Shown here one piece after another: positions 1 through 7,503 of a DNA stretch of 24,739 nt (the stretch's first letter is position 1; each line of letters starts with the position of its first letter). The notes under the pieces were generated by a model. The model was not told where the DNA came from. It did no database searches and saw only the letters and a list, made by a program, of their open reading frames with translations. Made by a program: the position numbers and the translations under genes. This DNA is from an uncultured Collinsella sp. (GTDB lineage Bacteria; Actinomycetota; Coriobacteriia; Coriobacteriales; Coriobacteriaceae): assembly GCA_902492935.1 (NCBI GenBank), contig CABUNJ010000031.1:1-24739 (forward strand). Reading direction: 5' to 3'.

Positions 1-1
1 C

Positions 2-1243
2 TTAGAGGTCCTCGCGCCAGAAGGGCATGCTCATGCAGCGCGGGCCGCCGCGGCCGCGGGAGAGCTCGGCGGAGGGCACGACGAGAAGGTCCAGGCCCTC
101 CTTGTACAGCACGTCGTTGGTGACGGTGTTGCGGGCGTAGACGCAGATCTTGCCGGGCTCGACGCACAGGGTGTTGGAGCCGTCGTTCCACTGCTCGCGG
201 GAGGCCGCGATCGGGTCGCCGCCGCCGCAGGGGATCAGCTTGACCTGGTCGACGCCGGTGGCGTCCTCCAGGACGTGCTCGAGGGTGTCCTCGATCAGGC
301 GGATGTTCACGTCGCCCGGGTTCTTGCCGGCGGTCAGCTCGTAGACGCGCAGGGTGCCCATGATGGCGGGGTGGATCGTGAACTTATCGACGTCGATCTG
401 GGTGAAGACCGTGTCGAGGTGCATGAAGGCGCGCGAGACCGGGATGTCGAAGGCCAGGATGCGCTCGACCTTGGAGTCGGAGTTCCAGAAGATGTTCTGG
501 GCCATGACGTCGATGGCCGCGGCCTGGGTGCGCTGGGAGATGCCGACGGCGAGGGTCTTCTCGTTGATGTTCAGCACGTCGCCGCCCTCGGTGTGGAACT
601 GGCAGTCGCGGCGGAAGTACAGGGAGACGTCCTTGTAGTCGGGGTGGTACTTGAAGACGTACTTGCCGTACAGGGTCTCGCGGTTGCGGGTGACCGAGTA
701 CATGCGGTTGAGGTTGACGCCCTCGCCGACGACCGCGAACGGGTCGCGGGTGAAGTAGAGGTTGGGCATCGGGTCGATGATCAGGTCGGACTCGGACTCG
801 GAGTTGACCAGGGAGTCGAGGGTCGTGGACGCCGTGAGGGGCATGTCGATCTCGGCCTTGGTCATGCCGGCCATGGTCTTCTTGACGAACTCGAGGTTGT
901 CCTCGATGGAGTCCAGCTTCTCGCGGACGATCTGCGGCATGTGCTGGCCGCGGATGCCGGCCTCGGCGATGTACTGGTCGGTGAACTCGGCGCGGGCGCC
1001 GGGGACCTGGTCGAACACCTCGGCGACGAGGTTCTCGAGGTAGAGGACCTCCACGCCCTGGTCCCTCAGGATCTGGGCGAAGGTGTCGTGCTCCTGCTGT
1101 GCGACCTCCAGGAACGGGACGTCGTCGAACAGGAGTCGCTCGAGCTCGTCGGGCGGCAGGTTGAGGAGCTCGTCGCCGGGACGGTGCAGGCAGACCTTCC
1201 TGAGCTTGCCGATCTCGGAAGGCACGTGCAGACCTTTCGTCAT
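2..1243 (-). CDS. arcA: Arginine deiminase, copy 1
   Basis: This cytosolic enzyme hydrolyses L-arginine to L-citrulline and ammonia, the first step of the arginine deiminase pathway, which yields ATP and ammonia. The 413-residue length is normal for the family. Visible catalytic features are FTRDP (Asp167), HTEGGD (Glu219), MHLD (His275, Asp277) and the C-terminal nucleophile in RCMSMP (Cys403). AGGAGG lies 4 bases before the ATG. The stop codon is at the left edge of the window, so the terminator is not visible. The protein is identical to the copy at 3089-4330, and the DNA also reads as identical. No arcB, arcC or arcD is present in the window, so the rest of the pathway must be encoded elsewhere or just to the left. 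The identification is firm. Confidence 0.97.
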   Translation of the reverse strand: MTKGLHVPSEIGKLRKVCLHRPGDELLNLPPDELERLLFDDVPFLEVAQQEHDTFAQILRDQGVEVLYLENLVAEVFDQVPGARAEFTDQYIAEAGIRGQHMPQIVREKLDSIEDNLEFVKKTMAGMTKAEIDMPLTASTTLDSLVNSESESDLIIDPMPNLYFTRDPFAVVGEGVNLNRMYSVTRNRETLYGKYVFKYHPDYKDVSLYFRRDCQFHTEGGDVLNINEKTLAVGISQRTQAAAIDVMAQNIFWNSDSKVERILAFDIPVSRAFMHLDTVFTQIDVDKFTIHPAIMGTLRVYELTAGKNPGDVNIRLIEDTLEHVLEDATGVDQVKLIPCGGGDPIAASREQWNDGSNTLCVEPGKICVYARNTVTNDVLYKEGLDLLVVPSAELSRGRGGPRCMSMPFWREDL

Positions 1244-1289
1244 GGCCTCCTACCTTTCTTTCGGGCCCCTGTCAGGGCCGATTCGTTAG

Positions 1290-1370
1290 CGCCCCTCCGT
1301 GTGAGGCGTTATTGCTGACGACATATTTATATCCAAAATCAGTCCATACTTCCACCTCGCCCCCGAACGG
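1290..1370 (-). promoter_or_regulatory. Promoter and structured leader of arcA copy 1
   Basis: Reading toward the gene on the minus strand, TGGAAG (1349-1354), a 17-base spacer and TATAAA (1326-1331) make a plausible sigma-70-type promoter about 80 bases before the ATG. Just upstream and overlapping the -35 is a GC-rich block (1350-1370) that is conserved base for base before the other arcA copy, although the surrounding sequence has diverged. In the leader, 1290-1308 can fold as a CGCCTC/GGGGCG stem. A second stem, GGCCC/GGGCC, lies at 1264-1279. Promoter assignment is by eye. Confidence 0.5.
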
Positions 1371-1728
1371 TTTTATATGAGGGGTGAACGGCATACACAT
1401 ATACTTCACGCATGGCACACTTTGATTTAATAAAGTGTATTTACGTGCTTAAACGCTTTTTTAACCGAGAAATCAATTGAAACTAATCTTTGTTAAACCA
1501 CCCTCAAATTGCATATTTCACACGATGATATGAATAGAATTCGCAATTCTTGCTATGTCTCAACCATTTTAATTTTTATTCAGAAAATAGTGCTTCCTAT
1601 TCATTTTTGGTAAACAGATTACCGTTTACCAGACGTTGGATACCGTTCACCGGAAGCTCAGTATAAGGCCCAGCGAATACCGGCTCGCTTTACGGCCTCA
1701 TTTGTAACAACTTGACTTCTCGGTATAG
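1371..1728. other. AT-rich non-coding stretch upstream of arcA copy 1
   Basis: About 360 bases lie between the arcA promoter region and the aminotransferase terminator. They are clearly more AT-rich than the neighbouring genes. I see no convincing open frame, RNA gene or repeat here. It may hold regulator sites for arcA, but no recognisable operator stands out. Confidence 0.4.
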
Positions 1729-1763
1729 AAAAAAGTCCCGCTCCCCTCATGGGAAACGGGACT
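1729..1763 (-). terminator. Rho-independent terminator after the aminotransferase
   Basis: On the minus strand AGTCCCG (1757-1763) pairs with CGGGACT (1734-1740), with further GC pairing inside, and a run of six T follows directly (1729-1734). It lies about 50 bases after the stop codon of the ArcT-like gene and separates that gene from arcA copy 1. Confidence 0.85.
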
Positions 1764-1814
1764 GTTATCGATAATCGTAGATAGATTTGAGCGGCTTTGA
1801 GAGCCGTCGGAATC

Positions 1815-2939
1815 CTAGCGATCGAACTCCGCCAGTGCCTCGCCCAGAAGCCTCAGACCCTCGCGCAGAACGTCCTCGCTCGCGCAGTAGCCCAGGCGTG
1901 CGCCGCAGGGAAGCTCGAAGCGGCTGCCGGGAACCAACAGCACCCCCCTCTCGGACAGCAGGCGCTTGCAGAACTCCTCGTCATCCTCGGGAATATCAAG
2001 CTGGATAAACGAGGTGGACACGCCCTGCGGGGCCGTCCAGGAAACGCGGTGCTGCGTATCGATCCAAGCCTGCGCGATATCGCGGTTTCCAAACACGATC
2101 TTGCGATTGCGCTTGAGGATCTTGTCCTTGTGCTCAAGCACATAGGTCGCCAAGGTGTCGTTGAACACGCCGCCGCAGATCATGGTGTAATCGCGATAGG
2201 TGCGTATGCGGTTGGACACCTCTTCGTCGGCCACAACCCAGCCCACGCGGGCCGCAGGCGTCGAATAGGTCTTGGACACCGAGTTGGTGACGATGGCCTT
2301 CTCGTACACATCGGCCATCGACAAAAAGTCCTCGGTGTTCTCGAGCGGCAGATACACCTCGTCGCACAGCACGTAGGCGCCCACCGAACGGGCAATCTCG
2401 GCAATCTGGCCGAGCATATCGGCATCAAGCACCGTACCGATGGGGTTCGATGCGTTGTTGATGCAGATGAGCTTGGTGTTGGGGCACACCAAGCGCTTGA
2501 GCTCCTCGATATCGGGCTTCCATCCGAGCTCCTCGCGAAGCTCCCAGTACTCGACCTCGGCACCCAGCGTGCGCGGAATCTCGTAGAGCGGCGCATAGGT
2601 GGGCCACTCGGCAATCACATGGTCGCCGGGCTCGACCACGGCCATGATGGCGTTGAGGTTCGCACCCGTACAGCCGTTGGTTTGCAGGATGTGGTCGGGA
2701 TTGACCTCGCGGCGATACAGTTTGGCGACCTCGGCCTTAAAGTCAGGCGAACCCTCGATCCAGCCGTAGTTCATCTTCTCGCGGTCCAGGCGCTCATAGA
2801 ACGTGGCACCGTCCTGCTCGTCGAGCGCGCGCAGCTCGCCCATGGTAAGCGACGAAATCGTCGACTGGGCGATATCCCACGTGGCGCTCTTCTCCCAAAC
2901 GTTAAGCCACTCCTCAACGCCGATTGTCTTGATATCCAT
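1815..2939 (-). CDS. arcT: ArcT-like PLP-dependent aminotransferase of the arginine locus
   Basis: This is a fold-type I (class I/II) aminotransferase of 374 residues. Visible signs are the TNGCTGAN cofactor-phosphate loop, NNASNPIGT, the CDEVY aspartate that binds the pyridine nitrogen, and the Schiff-base lysine in SVSKTYS (Lys223). The start at 2939 is chosen over an upstream ATG at 2993 because AAGGAG lies 7 bases before it and the MDIKTIG start fits the fold. It sits between two arcA genes. In Lactobacillus sakei the arginine deiminase operon carries a transaminase gene named arcT, and I use that symbol by context and fold. Its substrate is unknown. Related PLP enzymes that oxidise or cyclise arginine (MppP, VioD) are an alternative. 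The fold is certain and the role is inferred. Confidence 0.85.
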   Translation of the reverse strand: MDIKTIGVEEWLNVWEKSATWDIAQSTISSLTMGELRALDEQDGATFYERLDREKMNYGWIEGSPDFKAEVAKLYRREVNPDHILQTNGCTGANLNAIMAVVEPGDHVIAEWPTYAPLYEIPRTLGAEVEYWELREELGWKPDIEELKRLVCPNTKLICINNASNPIGTVLDADMLGQIAEIARSVGAYVLCDEVYLPLENTEDFLSMADVYEKAIVTNSVSKTYSTPAARVGWVVADEEVSNRIRTYRDYTMICGGVFNDTLATYVLEHKDKILKRNRKIVFGNRDIAQAWIDTQHRVSWTAPQGVSTSFIQLDIPEDDEEFCKRLLSERGVLLVPGSRFELPCGARLGYCASEDVLREGLRLLGEALAEFDR

Positions 2940-2997
2940 GGCCAAGCTCCTTACAAAAGCTGTCATCCAATCGTGTTGACGTTCCTCATACAAGAAT

Positions 2998-3025
2998 GGG
3001 GCGGTGCGAATACCCGCACCGCCCC
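2998..3025 (-). terminator. GC-rich hairpin between arcA copy 2 and arcT
   Basis: GGGGCGGTGCG (2998-3008) and CGCACCGCCCC (3015-3025) form a perfect 11-bp stem. It stands 63 bases past the arcA stop and 58 bases before the arcT start. In the minus direction it is followed by ATTCTTGT, a weak T-rich tail. It could terminate arcA copy 2 or attenuate read-through into arcT. The stem is clear but the function is an inference. Confidence 0.6.
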
Positions 3026-3088
3026 AATGGGAGACATCTAATGGCAGCTAGATGTATGTATTAAGACCTGTACGGGTCCTTGAAGACC

Positions 3089-4330
3089 TTAGAGGTCCTC
3101 GCGCCAGAAGGGCATGCTCATGCAGCGCGGGCCGCCGCGGCCGCGGGAGAGCTCGGCGGAGGGCACGACGAGAAGGTCCAGGCCCTCCTTGTACAGCACG
3201 TCGTTGGTGACGGTGTTGCGGGCGTAGACGCAGATCTTGCCGGGCTCGACGCACAGGGTGTTGGAGCCGTCGTTCCACTGCTCGCGGGAGGCCGCGATCG
3301 GGTCGCCGCCGCCGCAGGGGATCAGCTTGACCTGGTCGACGCCGGTGGCGTCCTCCAGGACGTGCTCGAGGGTGTCCTCGATCAGGCGGATGTTCACGTC
3401 GCCCGGGTTCTTGCCGGCGGTCAGCTCGTAGACGCGCAGGGTGCCCATGATGGCGGGGTGGATCGTGAACTTATCGACGTCGATCTGGGTGAAGACCGTG
3501 TCGAGGTGCATGAAGGCGCGCGAGACCGGGATGTCGAAGGCCAGGATGCGCTCGACCTTGGAGTCGGAGTTCCAGAAGATGTTCTGGGCCATGACGTCGA
3601 TGGCCGCGGCCTGGGTGCGCTGGGAGATGCCGACGGCGAGGGTCTTCTCGTTGATGTTCAGCACGTCGCCGCCCTCGGTGTGGAACTGGCAGTCGCGGCG
3701 GAAGTACAGGGAGACGTCCTTGTAGTCGGGGTGGTACTTGAAGACGTACTTGCCGTACAGGGTCTCGCGGTTGCGGGTGACCGAGTACATGCGGTTGAGG
3801 TTGACGCCCTCGCCGACGACCGCGAACGGGTCGCGGGTGAAGTAGAGGTTGGGCATCGGGTCGATGATCAGGTCGGACTCGGACTCGGAGTTGACCAGGG
3901 AGTCGAGGGTCGTGGACGCCGTGAGGGGCATGTCGATCTCGGCCTTGGTCATGCCGGCCATGGTCTTCTTGACGAACTCGAGGTTGTCCTCGATGGAGTC
4001 CAGCTTCTCGCGGACGATCTGCGGCATGTGCTGGCCGCGGATGCCGGCCTCGGCGATGTACTGGTCGGTGAACTCGGCGCGGGCGCCGGGGACCTGGTCG
4101 AACACCTCGGCGACGAGGTTCTCGAGGTAGAGGACCTCCACGCCCTGGTCCCTCAGGATCTGGGCGAAGGTGTCGTGCTCCTGCTGTGCGACCTCCAGGA
4201 ACGGGACGTCGTCGAACAGGAGTCGCTCGAGCTCGTCGGGCGGCAGGTTGAGGAGCTCGTCGCCGGGACGGTGCAGGCAGACCTTCCTGAGCTTGCCGAT
4301 CTCGGAAGGCACGTGCAGACCTTTCGTCAT
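3089..4330 (-). CDS. arcA: Arginine deiminase, copy 2
   Basis: This is a second complete 413-residue arginine deiminase with the same protein sequence as the gene at 2-1243, including Asp167, Glu219, His275 and Cys403, and the same AGGAGG ribosome site. It converts arginine to citrulline and ammonia. Wherever I compared the two copies the DNA is identical, from the base before the stop (3088) to 4354, 24 bases upstream of the start. Beyond that it diverges abruptly. The two copies are direct repeats flanking arcT. Together with different promoters, this suggests one enzyme expressed under two controls, with the coding sequence kept uniform by recombination. An assembly error is unlikely because the flanks differ on both sides. 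Confidence 0.97.
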   Translation of the reverse strand: MTKGLHVPSEIGKLRKVCLHRPGDELLNLPPDELERLLFDDVPFLEVAQQEHDTFAQILRDQGVEVLYLENLVAEVFDQVPGARAEFTDQYIAEAGIRGQHMPQIVREKLDSIEDNLEFVKKTMAGMTKAEIDMPLTASTTLDSLVNSESESDLIIDPMPNLYFTRDPFAVVGEGVNLNRMYSVTRNRETLYGKYVFKYHPDYKDVSLYFRRDCQFHTEGGDVLNINEKTLAVGISQRTQAAAIDVMAQNIFWNSDSKVERILAFDIPVSRAFMHLDTVFTQIDVDKFTIHPAIMGTLRVYELTAGKNPGDVNIRLIEDTLEHVLEDATGVDQVKLIPCGGGDPIAASREQWNDGSNTLCVEPGKICVYARNTVTNDVLYKEGLDLLVVPSAELSRGRGGPRCMSMPFWREDL

Positions 4331-4350
4331 GGCCTCCTACCTTTCTTTCG

Positions 4351-4457
4351 GGCCTTACTGGCCGAATGTATCAGCGCCCCTCCGTATGGGACGCTGCTTG
4401 CTGACAGCTCTAGTTATATCCAAAAACCACCCGCAATTCCACCTCGCCCCCGAACGG
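4351..4457 (-). promoter_or_regulatory. Promoter and structured leader of arcA copy 2
   Basis: On the minus strand TGGAAT (4436-4441), a 17-base spacer and TATAAC (4413-4418) match the geometry seen before copy 1. The block at 4437-4457 is the same 21 bases found at 1350-1370. The leader can form two stems at the same places as in copy 1: GCGTCCC/GGGGCGC (4374-4394) and GGCC/GGCC (4351-4363). The pairings are kept although several bases differ between the copies. Confidence 0.5.
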
Positions 4458-4856
4458 TCAGCAAAGTGCGATGAACGGTATATCGCATATGATTCCCCCA
4501 TGATGCACTTCAGTTCTCTAAAGCAGGTTTTCAAAGGTAATCGTTCTTTTTTCTAAGGAATTGAGCAAGATTGCACAAATAACTTCATGTTTAGGAATTG
4601 CATAGCTAAAACTATTTTCTGCATATATATGTCGTCTGTCCATGATTCAATTTGGATTCGATTATATTCAGCTGGCAATCATTCTTATTCATACATCCTC
4701 ACCAATTGAGTATGGATATAGATTGTTTTCAAAACGAGTCGGGCAGTTAGTCGCATACCTTGACAGCGTAAGAAGTAGGTTAAGATACCGTTCGCACAAT
4801 ACGTCCGTGCCACAAGTCGACTAAATTGAGACAATAGTGGATAGAGTTAGGCTACC
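4458..4856. other. AT-rich non-coding stretch between arcA copy 2 and ppk1
   Basis: About 400 AT-rich bases separate the divergently transcribed arcA copy 2 and ppk1. A short open frame (4642-4824, plus) has no ribosome site and no recognisable protein character. The stretch probably holds regulatory sequence. Nothing else is identifiable. Confidence 0.4.
4760..4786 (+). promoter_or_regulatory. Possible ppk1 promoter
   Basis: A perfect TTGACA (4760-4765) is followed by TAAGAT (4781-4786), about 97 bases before the ppk1 start. The 15-base spacer is shorter than usual, so the assignment is tentative. Confidence 0.3.
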
Positions 4857-4871
4857 GTCCCCTGCGGGGAC
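4857..4871 (+). promoter_or_regulatory. Hairpin just before the ppk1 start codon
   Basis: GTCCCC (4857-4862) and GGGGAC (4866-4871) form a 6-bp GC-rich stem with a 3-base loop, ending 11 bases before the ATG. No good Shine-Dalgarno sequence is seen here, so the hairpin may limit ribosome access. The function is inferred. Confidence 0.35.
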
Positions 4872-4882
4872 TGAACGGACAG

Positions 4883-7390
4883 ATGCATATGCCGAGCAAA
4901 ATCGAAAAAAAGCAAGCCGCCGCAAAGCTGCGCAAACCGCCGCGCGACTTCTCGTACACGCAGAACCGAGAGCTCAGCTGGCTACGCTTTGACAACCGTG
5001 TGCTCGACGAGGCTTTTGATGAGTCCGTGCCGCTGTTCGAGCGCCTTAAGTTCGTCTCGATCTTCGAGTCTAACCTCGACGAGTTTCTCATGGTGCGTGT
5101 GGGCGGCCTGTCCGATCTGGCAGAGCTCAAAAAACAGCCTGTCGACAACAAGAGCAATATGACCGCCTCCGAACAGGTCGATGCTGTCATGGCCGAAATG
5201 CCCGGGCTCCTTACCCGTTGGGAGTCCATCTTTAAGAACATCGAGGGCAAGCTCGACACCCTGGGCGTTCACCGCGCCCGCATCGATTCGCTTACGCCCG
5301 AGGAGCGCACCTTTGTAACCCGTTACTTCCAGGCCTACGTGTCGCCGGTCATCTCACCGCTGGTGATCGACCCGCGCCACCCCTTCCCCAACCTGCGCAA
5401 CGGCGCACTTTACCTGGCCTGCGGCCTGGACGGCGTCACCGACGAGGAAAGCTTGCTGGGCCTGATCGAGATTCCCGCCTCGATGAACCGCGTGGTCGAG
5501 ATCCCCTCGCCCACCGGCACCTACTCCTACATTCTGCTCGAGGACGTCATCCTCGCCTGCCTGGACAGCTGCTTTGGCTCCTATAAGCCGCTCGACCGCG
5601 CGCTCATCCGCGTCACCCGCAATGCCGATATCGATCCGGACGGCGAGGGCGTCGAGGAGGAAGAGGACTACCGCCAGCATATGAAGCGCATCCTCAAGAA
5701 GCGCCTGCGCCTGCAGCCGGTAGTGCTCGCCGTCTCGGGCTCACTCGAAAAAGCAACGCTCAAGACTATCCGCAAGGCGCTCGAGCTCTCGCGTCGCTCG
5801 GTCTTTACCTGCGACATCCCGCTCAACCTGGGCTATGTCTTTGGCATTGAGGGCAAGATTCCCGAGCACCTGCGCAACGAGCTGCTCTTTACGCCGTTTA
5901 AGCCGCAGCCCAACCCCACCATCGATATGACCCGCTCCATCCGCGAGCAGGTACTTCAGCACGACAAGCTGCTCTTTTATCCCTATGAGGCCATGAACCC
6001 CTTCCTGGATCTGGTGCACGAGGCCGCCTACGACCCCGAGTGCATCTCGCTGCGCATCACGCTCTACCGCGTGGCCAAGCAGAGCCGCCTGTGCGAGTCG
6101 CTGATCGATGCCGCCGAGAACGGCAAAGAGGTCACGGTGCTCATGGAGCTCCGCGCCCGCTTCGACGAGCAGAACAACATCGAGTGGGCCGAGCGTCTGG
6201 AAGAGGCAGGCTGCACCGTCATCTACGGCTCCGAAGGCTTTAAGTGCCACTCCAAGATCTGCCAGCTCACCTATCGCGAGGGCATGGCGCTTACACGCCT
6301 GACGCTGTTGGGCACCGGCAACTTTAACGAGAAGACGGCCAAGCTCTACAGCGACTTTATGCTCATGACCGCCCATCCCGGCATCGGCGAGGACGCCAAC
6401 TTGTTCTTCCGCAACCTGTCGCTGGGCAACCTGCGCGGCGATTACCGCTTCCTGGGCGTGGCGCCGGTCGGCCTGAAGCCGCTCATCATGCGCGGCCTGG
6501 ACCGCGAGATCCAGCGCGCCCTCGCTGGCGAGCCCGCCCGCGTGTTCTTTAAGCTCAACTCGCTCACCGACCGCGAGGTCATCGACAAGATCGCCGAGGC
6601 ATCGTGCGCAGGAGTCCGCGTGGACATGATCATCCGCGGCATTTCGTGCCTCAAGCCGGGCGTTCCGGGCAAGACCGAGAACGTGCATGTCCGTTCTATC
6701 GTCGGACGCTTTTTGGAGCATGCGCGCGTTTACGCCTTTGGCGTGGACTCGGACATGATCTATCTGAGCTCGGCCGACATGATGACGCGCAACACCGAGC
6801 ACCGCGTGGAGATCGCCTTCCCCGTGCTCGACCCCACCTGCCGTGCCCTGGTGCACGAGTACATGGGCATGCAGCTGCGCGACAACGTAAAGGCACGCAG
6901 CCTGACGAGTGACGGCACCTGGGTTCCCGTGGAGCGCAAAGAGGACGAGAAGCCCTTCAACTCGCAGGAAGCTCTGCTGGAGCGTGCCTATCGCAACGCC
7001 GAGTCCGCCGCGCAGCAGCGCGCACAGGAGAAGGAACGCGTGGCCGAAGAAGCTATTCAGGCCGAGGTTGAACATGGGGCAGTTGCCAAACCGGAAGCGG
7101 TTTCCGCTCCCCCGGTGAATGAGCCCGAGGCTGCCGCAGAGCCCGCCGTGGAGAAAGCGCCCGAGGTTCAGAAGGTCCAGGCGACCGTCATTGAGCCCGA
7201 GCCTGCACCTGCACCTGCACCTCAGCCCGAGCCGCAGGTCACCAAGCCCGCACCCGAGACAAGCGCCCGTCGCGATAAGCCCGCCGGCAAGACCAAGGCC
7301 ATCGAGCGCCATCGCCCCGGCCGCGTGCGCATGGGCCTGGGCCTGATCGGTCTGGGTCTTAAGACGCTCATTACCGGCAAGACGAAATAG
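4883..7390 (+). CDS. ppk1: Polyphosphate kinase 1 with long C-terminal extension
   Basis: PPK1 polymerises the terminal phosphate of ATP into inorganic polyphosphate, reversibly. The N-terminal part (about residues 24-125, with NRELSWLRF) is followed by the head domain and two phospholipase-D-like catalytic domains. The autophosphorylated histidine is His456 in FKCHSKI, and a second active-site histidine is His613 in EHARVY. Their spacing of 157 residues equals that of the two E. coli PPK histidines as I recall them. The usual protein is about 690-720 residues. This one has 835, the excess being a Glu/Ala/Pro-rich stretch from about residue 705 and a basic tail ending in a Gly/Leu-rich hydrophobic segment. 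The start could also be the ATG at 4889, since no strong ribosome site decides. Function is certain. The role of the tail is unknown. Confidence 0.96.
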   Translation: MHMPSKIEKKQAAAKLRKPPRDFSYTQNRELSWLRFDNRVLDEAFDESVPLFERLKFVSIFESNLDEFLMVRVGGLSDLAELKKQPVDNKSNMTASEQVDAVMAEMPGLLTRWESIFKNIEGKLDTLGVHRARIDSLTPEERTFVTRYFQAYVSPVISPLVIDPRHPFPNLRNGALYLACGLDGVTDEESLLGLIEIPASMNRVVEIPSPTGTYSYILLEDVILACLDSCFGSYKPLDRALIRVTRNADIDPDGEGVEEEEDYRQHMKRILKKRLRLQPVVLAVSGSLEKATLKTIRKALELSRRSVFTCDIPLNLGYVFGIEGKIPEHLRNELLFTPFKPQPNPTIDMTRSIREQVLQHDKLLFYPYEAMNPFLDLVHEAAYDPECISLRITLYRVAKQSRLCESLIDAAENGKEVTVLMELRARFDEQNNIEWAERLEEAGCTVIYGSEGFKCHSKICQLTYREGMALTRLTLLGTGNFNEKTAKLYSDFMLMTAHPGIGEDANLFFRNLSLGNLRGDYRFLGVAPVGLKPLIMRGLDREIQRALAGEPARVFFKLNSLTDREVIDKIAEASCAGVRVDMIIRGISCLKPGVPGKTENVHVRSIVGRFLEHARVYAFGVDSDMIYLSSADMMTRNTEHRVEIAFPVLDPTCRALVHEYMGMQLRDNVKARSLTSDGTWVPVERKEDEKPFNSQEALLERAYRNAESAAQQRAQEKERVAEEAIQAEVEHGAVAKPEAVSAPPVNEPEAAAEPAVEKAPEVQKVQATVIEPEPAPAPAPQPEPQVTKPAPETSARRDKPAGKTKAIERHRPGRVRMGLGLIGLGLKTLITGKTK

Positions 7391-7413
7391 TCGTTTGTAG
7401 AAGCAGTTTGTAG

Positions 7414-7457
7414 AAGCGCCCCGCATTTGAGGAAAGCCTCGGATGCGGGGCGCTTTT
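7414..7457 (+). terminator. Rho-independent terminator after ppk1
   Basis: AAGCGCCCCGCAT (7414-7426) pairs perfectly with ATGCGGGGCGCTT (7443-7455), and the T run follows. It starts 23 bases after the ppk1 stop. Just before it, a 12-base unit GTTTGTAGAAGC occurs twice in tandem with one base between. Confidence 0.9.
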
Positions 7458-7503
7458 CCCTGCTACCATGGTGCGAACAACAACGCGAATGACAGGCAGG
7501 GAT

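Noticed and set aside
275..1318. Long plus-strand open frame across arcA copy 1, repeated as an even longer one over copy 2 (3080-4474)
   Set aside because: It is the antisense frame of a high-GC gene, low in complexity and rich in Val/Gly/Asp/Leu, with no family likeness.
4642..4824. 60-codon open frame in the arcA-ppk1 gap
   Set aside because: It has no ribosome site, lies in AT-rich non-coding sequence and has no recognisable protein feature.
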